DNA from: Vreelandella massiliensis
GTDB lineage: Bacteria > Pseudomonadota > Gammaproteobacteria > Pseudomonadales > Halomonadaceae
NCBI RefSeq assembly: GCF_900155385.1
Contig: NZ_LT699744.1
Span: 730,012-794,011 of the forward strand
Length of the DNA stretch: 64,000 bases
Direction: 5' to 3'
Below, one piece after another: positions 34,911 to 42,354 of this stretch (positions are counted from its first letter, which is position 1; each line of letters opens with the position of its first letter). Made by a program: the position numbers and the translations under genes. The notes below the pieces were generated by a model, which was not told where the DNA came from, searched no databases, and saw only the letters and a list, made by a program, of their open reading frames with translations.

Positions 34911-35423
34911 TTAGATTTGGCCGAGGTACTGCATGTCGTCAAGTAGGTGCGAGGGCACGTCTTCCACTAGGACGAGTGTGATTTCGGAGTCGCCGTTTGC
35001 TGTGGTAGCGACGCTTTCACCGAGTGAGGCATTGAGGCTATCGGGAGAGAGGTTGTACATCGCTCCGGTAAGCGGGTCGACGATCAGCCAACCAATAAAG
35101 CCACCAAAAATGAGGTTACCGCCGATGTACCAGCCGTTAGGCGTGGAGTTAACCATCATCGTGCGGGATTCGTAGCCATCTTTTGAAATTTCAACAGTGT
35201 AAGTTTTGCCGCCAAAATAGCTACCATCGGATTTACGCAGCTGCACGGTAGTTGGCGTGGTATCAGAGTGGACTTCTTGGCTACGCTCGTCAGTGATGAC
35301 AACATTGGCGTTACTGGGCGTGCTGTTGATAGTAACAGACTGCTCTTTTTCTCCAACGATAGAGGCACAGCCAGAGAGTACGCTTAATGCCGTTACGGCG
35401 GCGGCAATTTTTAGTTTTTGCAT
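34911..35423 (-). CDS. Outer-membrane-type lipoprotein with PEGA-like domain
   Basis: 170 residues. The lipobox LSGCAS gives a lipidated Cys at about residue 19, and the position +2 residue is Ala, which favours outer-membrane sorting. The mature part opens with VTINSTPSNANVVITDE and includes KTYTVEISKDGYESRTMMV, a PEGA-type surface-layer beta pattern. A Gly-rich hydrophobic stretch follows (GGNLIFGGFIGWLIVDPLTGAMYNL), like other small uncharacterised lipoproteins. The start is taken at the second Met (35423), where AAGGGAAC precedes it. Confidence 0.78.
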   Translation of the reverse strand: MQKLKIAAAVTALSVLSGCASIVGEKEQSVTINSTPSNANVVITDERSQEVHSDTTPTTVQLRKSDGSYFGGKTYTVEISKDGYESRTMMVNSTPNGWYIGGNLIFGGFIGWLIVDPLTGAMYNLSPDSLNASLGESVATTANGDSEITLVLVEDVPSHLLDDMQYLGQI

Positions 35424-35779
35424 GGTGTTCCCTTGTTGATCCATCAGTGTTTTTACGCAGCGAGTGCTGCTTCCTTACAGCCGCCTTCATGGCAGCACCA
35501 TTTGGCAAATGCCAAAAACCTTTCTTGGGGAAAGCAATATTTTGGCTGGGTTGGTTTTCGCTTTCTGCCCGTAAAAATGCGTAACATACGCGGAGTCGAA
35601 GGACGGATCAAGGCGCGTTAAACAAAGGAGTTGAGCTGGGGCAAAAAATATAATTCTTTGTAATAATTGGATTATTTTTTTGTAAGATATATCTTACATA
35701 AGAGCACTTATCTTTGCTCAAGCACCAACCCTCGGCAGAAACAGTCAATTACGCTATACACGGTTATATCGGTATGAAA
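35424..35779. other. AT-rich 356-bp gap without a supported gene
   Basis: Between the lipoprotein start and the antiporter stop. It holds the lipoprotein promoter area, a segment rich in A and T at 35640-35710, and the perfect palindrome listed separately. Short open frames here have no ribosome site or recognisable product. Confidence 0.5.
35681..35698. promoter_or_regulatory. Perfect 18-bp palindrome, possible orphan operator
   Basis: TGTAAGATATATCTTACA is fully self-complementary and sits just after a run of seven T residues in an AT-rich stretch. It is about 260 bp upstream of the minus-strand lipoprotein gene, and no gene starts close to it. The form suits a dimeric repressor, but no regulator is encoded next to it. 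Confidence 0.4.
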
Positions 35780-36745
35780 TCAAAAAGCCGTTGTCACCAG
35801 GTACGCTGTATAGCCGATAAAGCAAGCGAGCAGTACGCCGCCTTCGACGCGGTTGATGCGGCCGGGGCCGCGGAAGCCGTAACCGATGACGAAGAGCGAT
35901 AACGTCAGGGCGGTCATGACAGCGAGGTCACGGCTGAGCACTTCCGGCGCCACCGCCATGGGAGATATCAGCCCGGCAATGCCGACCACCGCCAGGGTAT
36001 TGAACAAGTTGGAGCCTAAGATATTGCCTAGGGCGAGATCGTGCTCGCCTTTGCGCGCGGCGATCACCGAGGAGGCGAGTTCGGGTAACGATGTGCCGAT
36101 GGCGACAATGGTCAGCCCGATAATCAAATCACTGACGCCAAAGGCCGTGGCGAGATCCACCGCGCCCCAGACCAGAATCCGCGAGCTTAAAATCAGCAAG
36201 CCAAGCCCGATCACCAGCCAGAACACGGCTTTTTTTATCGTCATGCCCTGGCTTTCAAGCTCTGCTTCCACCTCGGTCGCCATAGGGTCTGATTTTTGCG
36301 TCATGCCCTGATAGATCGACCAGCCGAGCAAGCCAGCAAACACCGCCATCAGCACCAGCGCATTGAAAAAGCTCAGCCTGCCATCCCATAGCAGCCAGTA
36401 CGTCAGCAGAGTGATAAGCGCGAGTAGCGGCAGCTCTTTGCGCAGTACCTGCGAGTGAACGGCAATCGGGCTAATCAAGGCGGTGATACCCAGGATCAGC
36501 GCAATATTGCTGATGTTCGAGCCGTAGGCGTTGCCAAGCGCCAATCCAGGATTGCCCTGAGTGGCCGCCAGCGCGGAGACCACCATCTCCGGTGCCGAGG
36601 TGCCAAACCCCACCACGACCATGCCAATCAGAAGCGGCGGCATGCCGAAGTGGCCGGCGGTTACGGCGGAGCCTTCAACGAATTTGTCAGCGCTCCAGAC
36701 CAAAAGAGCAAGACCCACGATAATGGCAACCACCGCTAGCAGCAT
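35780..36745 (-). CDS. Calcium/sodium antiporter (YrbG family)
   Basis: 321 residues with about ten helices in two repeats. The alpha-repeat motifs GFGTSAPEMVVSALAA...GNAYGSNISNIALILG and AIGTSLPELASSVIAARKGEHDLALGNILGSNLFN are the CaCA hallmarks. An acidic loop (EVEAELESQG) lies between the halves. The start at MLLAVVAIIVGLALLVWSAD follows GAGG by 6 bp and matches the YrbG N-terminus; an ATG 12 bases upstream is less likely. It is an inner-membrane cation exchanger; ion specificity is not shown by sequence. Confidence 0.88.
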   Translation of the reverse strand: MLLAVVAIIVGLALLVWSADKFVEGSAVTAGHFGMPPLLIGMVVVGFGTSAPEMVVSALAATQGNPGLALGNAYGSNISNIALILGITALISPIAVHSQVLRKELPLLALITLLTYWLLWDGRLSFFNALVLMAVFAGLLGWSIYQGMTQKSDPMATEVEAELESQGMTIKKAVFWLVIGLGLLILSSRILVWGAVDLATAFGVSDLIIGLTIVAIGTSLPELASSVIAARKGEHDLALGNILGSNLFNTLAVVGIAGLISPMAVAPEVLSRDLAVMTALTLSLFVIGYGFRGPGRINRVEGGVLLACFIGYTAYLVTTAF

Positions 36746-37049
36746 GATGCGCCTCATTTAAAGGAGGTAGAGGGAGAAAGCTAGTGTGCGTTGACGCCAT
36801 GACGTTTGCAAGATGCCTTAGGCAAGCCGAACAATCCGCAAACCGGCGCGCGTAGCCGTTTTCGTGGTGCGCTAGGCTGGCCAGAATATCTATTGATTCC
36901 TCGACTGTTTGCCTCCCCCCCTATTTTCGCAGAACTTTCTAATTTAGCTGGGTTTTTAGCGCCGAGTGATCCCCTCGCGGGCGTTGCGAGGAGAGTGATT
37001 GTCAGTTAAATTATAATCACTTTCATTTGCATTATTTTCCGGGTCAGCT
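36746..37049. other. Divergent gap before fecI, possible Fur site
   Basis: 304 bp between the antiporter and the sigma-factor gene. A hairpin CCTCGC/GCGAGG lies at 36973-36991. The AT-rich stretch 37009-37034 (ATTATAATCACTTTCATTTG and onward) loosely resembles an array of Fur hexamers and would be the expected place for iron control. TATAAT at 37012 has no well-spaced -35 partner. Confidence 0.3.
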
Positions 37050-37577
37050 ATGACGTCGTTCCCCAAGGCATCCTCCCATGCGCAGACAGAGATTCTCTAT
37101 CAGTCTCATCACCAGTGGCTGAAGAACTGGTTGCAACAGAAACTAGGTTGTCCGGAGAGAGCGTCAGATTGTGCTCATGATACCTTCTACCGGGTGCTAA
37201 GTTGCACAGATGAAAATGGCGTGAAACAGCCCAAGGCGTTTCTGGCTAAAATTGCCACCCGTCTTTTGATTGATAACGCGCGACGGGCGCGCCTTGAGCA
37301 GACGTGGCGTGAGACCTATGCAGAAATGGAAGCCGAGCATGCGTTTGCCCCTTCGGCGGAAGAGATCAATGAAGTGCTGGATACCCTAGAGCACGTGGCT
37401 ACGCTGCTGGACGGGCTGGGAGATAAGCCACGCCGAGCCTTTTTACGCTTTCGCCTTGATGGTGCGTCACAGGCCGACATCGCCGAGGAACTGGGAGTGA
37501 GTGTCAGCATGGTGAAAAAGTATGTTGCGCAGGGTCTGCTGCACTGTCATCGTGCTCTCCAGGCAAACACAGTGTGA
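37050..37577 (+). CDS. fecI: FecI-type ECF sigma factor
   Basis: 175 residues with region 2 (about 15-85; YQSHHQWLKNWLQQKLGC...CAHDTFYRVL) and region 4 (about 115-170; GLGDKPRRAFLRFRLDGASQADIAEELGVSVSMVKKYV), the FecI pattern. It directs RNA polymerase to the receptor promoter when the FecR-FecA pair signals that the iron carrier has bound. FecR follows 10 bp later. The ribosome site is weak. Confidence 0.92.
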   Translation: MTSFPKASSHAQTEILYQSHHQWLKNWLQQKLGCPERASDCAHDTFYRVLSCTDENGVKQPKAFLAKIATRLLIDNARRARLEQTWRETYAEMEAEHAFAPSAEEINEVLDTLEHVATLLDGLGDKPRRAFLRFRLDGASQADIAEELGVSVSMVKKYVAQGLLHCHRALQANTV

Positions 37578-37587
37578 GTTCTAACAC

Positions 37588-38604
37588 GTGAGACCGCATC
37601 AATCTTGTCCCCCCATATCCTCTCCAACTCCTCCTTCTGAAAAGGCGCTACTGGAAGCCGCTCAATGGTGCGTGACCTTTGCCGATGAGGATGTTTCCCC
37701 TGATCAACGGCGCGATTTCGAGCGCTGGCTACAGCGCGACGATGAGCATGGACGTGCCTGGGAGGCGATGCGCAGTACATGGAGCGCCTTTTCCAGTGCC
37801 GAGCAGCCGGGGCTCGGCAAAACCCTGGAATATACTTTTCAGCAGGAGCGTGTTCATCGGCGCCGTCTGTTAGGAAAAGCCGGCGGCCTGGCGATACTGT
37901 TGCTCTCACTGATTCCCGCAGGCTGGTGGGCGAGTGGAACGCCGGCGCCGCACTACCTGCTGGCGGATCACCACACCGCCGTGGGCGAGCGCAATACGGT
38001 GGTGTTGGAAGATGGTAGCGAGCTGACGCTTGATACCGACTCCGCCGTGGATATCGCTTTCAGCCAGAAACGGCGCAGTATTGAGCTGCTAAAAGGACGG
38101 GTTTTTGTCGAGGTGGCGCCCGACAGCCAGCGGCCGTTGGAGGTCGTGACGCCTGAAGGAAGTGTGCGTGCCCTGGGAACCGCCTTTAGTGTCCAGCGCC
38201 TGCGCCAGGCGGGTGCGCCTTCGATGCGGGTGGCCGTGTACGAGTCCCGCGTTGATGTCTGCCCGCGCGATACCGCCTGCCAGGAAGTGGATAGCGGCCA
38301 TGGGGGAGAGGTGAGCCATGGCATCTATTCACCGCAAGCGCTTGACTTAACCCAGCAGCCTGCCTGGACGGCGGGCACAATGGTGCTGGATAATCGCCCG
38401 CTGAACGAGGCACTCGATGCGTTGGCGCGCTACTACCCAGGCGTGCTGCGTTACGACGCAGCTGAACTCGCGCCGTTGAGAGTCTCTGGCGTGCTGCCGC
38501 TGGACGATATGGATAAAGCGCTTGATGTTCTTGCGCGCGCGCTGCCCATTGAGACACAGCGTTTTACGCCCTGGTTGATCAGCGTTAACCGCAAAAAAGA
38601 ATAA
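37588..38604 (+). CDS. fecR: FecR-type sigma regulator
   Basis: 338 residues. The N-terminal DUF4880-like domain (about 20-75; ALLEAAQWCVTFADE...DFERWLQRDDEHGRAWEAM) contacts the sigma factor. One transmembrane helix follows (about 95-115), then the periplasmic FecR domain (about 130-235; TVVLEDGSELTLDTDSAVDI) and a C-terminal STN-binding part. It relays occupancy of the FecA receptor to FecI. It lies between fecI and fecA. Confidence 0.92.
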   Translation: MRPHQSCPPISSPTPPSEKALLEAAQWCVTFADEDVSPDQRRDFERWLQRDDEHGRAWEAMRSTWSAFSSAEQPGLGKTLEYTFQQERVHRRRLLGKAGGLAILLLSLIPAGWWASGTPAPHYLLADHHTAVGERNTVVLEDGSELTLDTDSAVDIAFSQKRRSIELLKGRVFVEVAPDSQRPLEVVTPEGSVRALGTAFSVQRLRQAGAPSMRVAVYESRVDVCPRDTACQEVDSGHGGEVSHGIYSPQALDLTQQPAWTAGTMVLDNRPLNEALDALARYYPGVLRYDAAELAPLRVSGVLPLDDMDKALDVLARALPIETQRFTPWLISVNRKKE

Positions 38605-38683
38605 AAATTTTTCGTATTTGCTGTCCCTTTTGTTTTCGGGTTCGTCTTGATAGGCAGAACACCAAAACTCCAAGGGATCAACA

Positions 38684-41068
38684 ATGTCTTTCTCCACGTC
38701 TTCCAAACCATTTACACTTCGACCTATTGCCCTGGCTATCGGGATCGCGACCGCTGCCGGCTGGTCACTGCTCCCAACCAGCGTTTTTGCGCAACAGGAT
38801 GGCGCTGAAGCGGAAACACAGCTTCGCCAGACCTATTATGTGCCCGCTGGCTCTCTTACCTCGGTGCTCAATACGCTGGCTCAGCAGGCGGGTTTGAGCC
38901 TCTCTTTTAACCCCGAATTAACCCAGGGCAAGACCAGCGAAGGCCTGGACGGGCAGTATTCGGCCGCCGAGGCCCTAGACGAGGTGCTGGCAGGGACCGG
39001 TCTGGATGCCCGCTTTACCGGGGCCGACAGGGTGACACTGGCGCGCGAAACCGCCCAGGCGAATGGTGGTGAGACCTCGCTGCAGACCATCGAGGTCGTG
39101 GGCCGTGCGATCACCACCGACTTCGCCGACTCCACCTTCGCCGCGACCAAGACCGAAACGCACATTCTCGATGTGCCCCAGACGGTCAATGCCGTCACCA
39201 AGGAGGTCATCGAGGAACAGAACCTTCTTACGCTCAACGATGTGGCTCCTTATGTGGCCGGGATGAACGAGTTCTCGGTCTACGACGACCTTACCATTCG
39301 CGGCTTCCGCAATCAGGATGACCGGCGGGTCAACGGCCAGCGGGTCTACAACAACTTCTGGACGCAGCCTTATATCGCCAACGTCGAGCGTGTCGAGGTC
39401 ATCAAGGGGCCTTCGGCGGTGCTCTACGGTCAGGCCACACCCGGCGGGGTAGTCAATATCGTCACCAAGAAGCCCTTGGCCGAGAGCCGGCATGAGGTGC
39501 GCGGCGACCTGGGCACCTTCGGTGGGGGAGACAACCAGGGTTTGCTTGCCGTCGATACCACCGGGCCGGTAAACGACAGCGGCACGCTCCTGTATCGCTT
39601 CAATGCCTCGAAGTGGGACCACGACTCGTTCAGGACAGAAATCTTTGACGAGGGCTACAGTCTCTCGCCCTCGATGTCGTGGGTACCCAGCGAGGACACC
39701 CGGCTCAACCTGGAGCTGAGCTACACCAACCGCGAAACCGTGCTGGACCGGGGACAGCCCAACCTGCGTGACGCCAGCGACCTCGGCGTGGTGCCTATTG
39801 ACGTCTCGGTGACTCAGCCCGGTGACGGTTTAGATACCCGGGATTTCACCGCTGCTCTCTCCCTGGATCAGGCCCTGTCGGATCAGTGGCGCCTTTCGGC
39901 TTCGCTTCAATACCACGACTACGAAGAGGACCTGAGGGAGCATCGCGTTGGTTTTGGCGCAACGCTACCTTCAGGCAGCGAGTACACCATTCGCTATGGT
40001 GAGCGTGACACTGAAGCCGAGACTCTCAGCGGTACCGTCTACGCGACCGGTGAGTTTGAAACCGGCAACTTCGCTCACGAGTTGGTGGTCGGCGCCGATG
40101 CGATGCGCCAGGAGAAAGAATCAAGGGATCAGCAAGCGAATAATGTCTTCGTCTTCGATGTGCTCGACCCGGAGAACATCAGTCGCCCGGTGGACAGTTA
40201 TCCATTGGTGGATCCTTGGGGACCCTGGGGAGAAGATAACGAGCGCACCGGACTCTTCGTGCAGGATCAGGTCACCCTGGGTGACTGGGACTTCCTCGCG
40301 GGCCTGCGCTACTCTAGCTTCAGCACCCAGGCCATCGGAGGCGAAGAGTACTCGGACAGCGACCTGGCACCGCGGCTGGGGGTAGTCTACCGCTACACCG
40401 ACGACCTGAGCTTCTACGGCACCTACGCCGAGGGCTTTGAGCCCAACTTCGGCTACACATCGGCACAAGGTGGCCCTTTCGACCCGACCACTAGCCGCCT
40501 GTTCGAGGTCGGCGCCAAGCATCTCGCCTTCGGCGGCGATCTGCTGTTCACCGCGGCGCTCTACCATATCGTCAACGACGACATTGTCGTCTGGGCCAAT
40601 GACGCCAGCAATCCTGACCTTTACCGCCAGCGCGGTCAGGAGCAGTCCACCGGCCTGGAACTGGAAGCGATCGGCAACCTCACCGATCGTCTGTCGATCA
40701 TCGCCAACTACGCCTACAACAACGCCGAGGTGACCGAAGACGAGATCGCCGAAAACGAAGGCAAGACCAAGGAGGGGGCTCCTCACCATGCCGCTACGCT
40801 GTGGGGCAAGTACGACCTGGGTAGCGGATTCGCGGTGGGCGCTGGCGCCGAGTACGTCGGTGAGCGGGAGACGTTCCAGGAAGGGTTCCCACTGCCTGAC
40901 TACACGCTCTTCAACGCCGGTGTCTTCTACGAGAAGGGCGACGTGGATATCTCCCTGGTCGGCAAGAACCTGGCCGACGAGGAGCACTGGACCGGTGGCT
41001 ACCGGGCATCGCGGGTCTACCCGGGCGATCCTTTGAAAGTGACGCTTTCGGCGCGTTACACCTTCTGA
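38684..41068 (+). CDS. fecA: TonB-dependent siderophore receptor with signalling domain
   Basis: 794 residues. Signal peptide (about 1-36, ends SVFAQQ). The secretin/TonB N-terminal signalling domain (about 50-115) runs from YYVPAGSLTSVLNTLAQQAG to LAGTGLDARF. Then come a TonB-box-like IEVVGRA near 137, the plug (about 150-275) and a 22-strand barrel ending in the aromatic YTF. With FecI and FecR upstream it is a transducing receptor of the FecA/FpvA type. Plug and barrel resemble hydroxamate-type siderophore receptors, but the ligand cannot be set by sequence. An ABC ATPase fragment follows 5 bp later. Confidence 0.9.
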   Translation: MSFSTSSKPFTLRPIALAIGIATAAGWSLLPTSVFAQQDGAEAETQLRQTYYVPAGSLTSVLNTLAQQAGLSLSFNPELTQGKTSEGLDGQYSAAEALDEVLAGTGLDARFTGADRVTLARETAQANGGETSLQTIEVVGRAITTDFADSTFAATKTETHILDVPQTVNAVTKEVIEEQNLLTLNDVAPYVAGMNEFSVYDDLTIRGFRNQDDRRVNGQRVYNNFWTQPYIANVERVEVIKGPSAVLYGQATPGGVVNIVTKKPLAESRHEVRGDLGTFGGGDNQGLLAVDTTGPVNDSGTLLYRFNASKWDHDSFRTEIFDEGYSLSPSMSWVPSEDTRLNLELSYTNRETVLDRGQPNLRDASDLGVVPIDVSVTQPGDGLDTRDFTAALSLDQALSDQWRLSASLQYHDYEEDLREHRVGFGATLPSGSEYTIRYGERDTEAETLSGTVYATGEFETGNFAHELVVGADAMRQEKESRDQQANNVFVFDVLDPENISRPVDSYPLVDPWGPWGEDNERTGLFVQDQVTLGDWDFLAGLRYSSFSTQAIGGEEYSDSDLAPRLGVVYRYTDDLSFYGTYAEGFEPNFGYTSAQGGPFDPTTSRLFEVGAKHLAFGGDLLFTAALYHIVNDDIVVWANDASNPDLYRQRGQEQSTGLELEAIGNLTDRLSIIANYAYNNAEVTEDEIAENEGKTKEGAPHHAATLWGKYDLGSGFAVGAGAEYVGERETFQEGFPLPDYTLFNAGVFYEKGDVDISLVGKNLADEEHWTGGYRASRVYPGDPLKVTLSARYTF

Positions 41069-41073
41069 AGCCG

Positions 41074-41378
41074 ATGATTTTGACCGGACACGCCTTCGGC
41101 AAAAAGTCGCCACTCCAGGCCCGCGCTCTTGCCGCGGGCTATGGCGCCACGCCAATACTCACGGACCTCGACCTTGACGTGCCGGATGGTCAGCTCACCG
41201 TGCTGCTCGGGCCCAATGGCTGCGGCAAGTCGACGCTGCTGCGCACCATGGCGCGGCTGGCCGCGCCCATGGGCGGCTCGGTTCTGCTCGATGGCAGCGA
41301 TATCCACCGCCTGCCCACCCGCGAGGTGGCCAAGCGGCTGGGGCTGCTGCCCCAGTCGCCGGCGGCGCCGGAAGCCAT
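41074..41378 (+). pseudogene. Truncated siderophore ABC transporter ATPase (5' fragment)
   Basis: About 100 residues of a FecE/FhuC-type ATPase: the N-terminal strands, Walker A GPNGCGKST and the Q-loop LLPQSPAAPE are intact. Homology then stops. The signature motif, Walker B and H-loop are missing. The reading frame runs on to 41472 only through sequence that is antisense to an rdgC fragment. So the gene is cut near 41371-41378 and cannot make a working ATPase. It lies 5 bp after the receptor gene, where a complete importer operon would be expected. Confidence 0.82.
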
Positions 41379-41549
41379 CCGGCGCGCATCGGCGCTGCCG
41401 AGCGGGCGCGCCGCGTGCGCCGCTAAGGCGTCGCCCAAGGCATCAAGGGAGGGCGATTGTGCGTGTTCTTGAGAGTGTTCTTGAGAAAGTTCTTGAGCGT
41501 TTTCCGGCGCGCCGTGAAGGCGGTATAACAGCAGGTTTTTAAACCACAT
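41376..41549 (-). pseudogene. rdgC: rdgC 5' fragment
   Basis: Read on the minus strand from 41549 the sequence starts MWFKNLLLYRL, the characteristic RdgC N-terminus, and continues to a segment DALAAHAARPLGSADARRM that aligns with the RdgC stretch LASMAFTPCGSQDMAKMGW of E. coli. The next expected residues (GW and the rest of about 300) are absent because the sequence passes into the ABC ATPase gene. Only about 58 residues remain. A small (S/L)QEH repeat lies inside it. RdgC is a recombination-associated DNA-binding protein; no intact copy is in the window. Confidence 0.75.
41463..41498. repeat. Three tandem 12-bp repeats in the rdgC fragment
   Basis: GTGTTCTTGAGA, GTGTTCTTGAGA and AAGTTCTTGAGC follow one another exactly. 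On the minus strand they encode repeated four-residue units (about QELSQEHSQEHA). Likely a slippage expansion within the rdgC coding fragment. Confidence 0.7.
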
Positions 41550-41684
41550 ATCGCCTGTCCTAGAGAAAAGGGCGCTCATTATGGCGAAAGCAGCGCTCAC
41601 CTGCCAGCGTGATTGCTTAACACCACGATGTTGTATGTGTTTCAAACTTGTGTTTGATTTGGTGTCTGCCTTTAACTTTAGCTG

Positions 41685-41720
41685 TTTCAACCACCGTTTT
41701 AACCACTGTTTCAACTGCCA
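41685..41720. repeat. Three tandem 12-bp repeats before the thioesterase gene
   Basis: GTTTCAACCACC, GTTTTAACCACT and GTTTCAACTGCC are adjacent degenerate copies of one 12-bp unit, in the gap between the rdgC fragment start and the thioesterase gene. The rest of the 41550-41738 gap shows no gene. Confidence 0.6.
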
Positions 41721-41738
41721 GCAGAAGGGGTTTTGAGG

Positions 41739-42188
41739 ATGAGTGATCGACTTTCACGCACGGCACTGCGCGTTCGTGGCTATCACCTCGATGGTTATGG
41801 CCATGTGAATAACGCGCGTTACTTAGAGTTCATGGAGGAGGGGCGTTGGACGTTTTTTGATGAGCATCCCGCGTTAATAAAAGAGCTGCATCAGGCCGGC
41901 AAAGCCTTTGTGGTGGTCAATTTAAACATCGATTACCGAGCCGCGGCAGTGGCAGGCGATGATCTGGTGGTGTTGACCGGCATCACCGCAGTAGGCGAGC
42001 GCAGCGCGGTATGCCACCACCAAATCATTCGTCGCCAGGATGGCGCAGGGGATAGTGCTTTAGTCGCAAAAGCGGATGTCACCTTTGTGCTGCTGGATAT
42101 GAAAGCCAATAAAGCCACCCCGATCGAAGGCGATGTGCGCCAGGCGCTAAACGCGTTGTCCCTTGAAAAAGAGGCCTTTAGCCTCTAA
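41739..42188 (+). CDS. Hot-dog fold acyl-CoA thioesterase
   Basis: 149 residues of the 4-hydroxybenzoyl-CoA thioesterase/YbgC group. The signature YHLDGYGHVNNARYLEFMEEGRW contains the Asp/His/Asn active-site cluster in its usual place. FVVVNLNIDYRAAA and the late beta strands complete the fold. It hydrolyses acyl-CoA thioesters in the cytoplasm; chain preference is unknown. The ATG at 41739 is taken over a TTG two codons upstream because an AGAAGGGG ribosome site fits it. Confidence 0.87.
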   Translation: MSDRLSRTALRVRGYHLDGYGHVNNARYLEFMEEGRWTFFDEHPALIKELHQAGKAFVVVNLNIDYRAAAVAGDDLVVLTGITAVGERSAVCHHQIIRRQDGAGDSALVAKADVTFVLLDMKANKATPIEGDVRQALNALSLEKEAFSL

Positions 42189-42274
42189 TCGGCTTGCCAC
42201 GCTCAGTGGGAATCCTGTTGCCTCTCACTGCCCTTGCCGCGCCTGCAGTGGTATGATGTCGCGGTATCTGCGCG

Positions 42275-42300
42275 CCGCCCTGTTGTGTTGCTAAGGGCGG
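42275..42300 (+). other. Hairpin in the gyrA leader
   Basis: CCGCCCT pairs with AGGGCGG around a 12-base loop about 55 bp before gyrA. There is no T run. TATGAT at 42252 could be a -10 hexamer upstream of it, without a clear -35. The gap 42189-42354 holds nothing else recognised. Confidence 0.35.
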
Positions 42301-42354
42301 TATTAGCGCTTTCAACTCTCGCAGTGCCAAAGCAGTGCAAAGGATCTGACTTCC

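Noticed and set aside
41379..41472. C-terminal tail of the ABC ATPase reading frame
   Set aside because: It is the antisense of the rdgC fragment and resembles no ABC ATPase segment.
41550..41714. Minus-strand frame extending upstream of the rdgC start
   Set aside because: The extra N-terminal residues (Lys/Trp/Leu repeats) come from the 12-bp repeat area and do not belong to RdgC, whose N-terminus is the MWFKN start at 41549.
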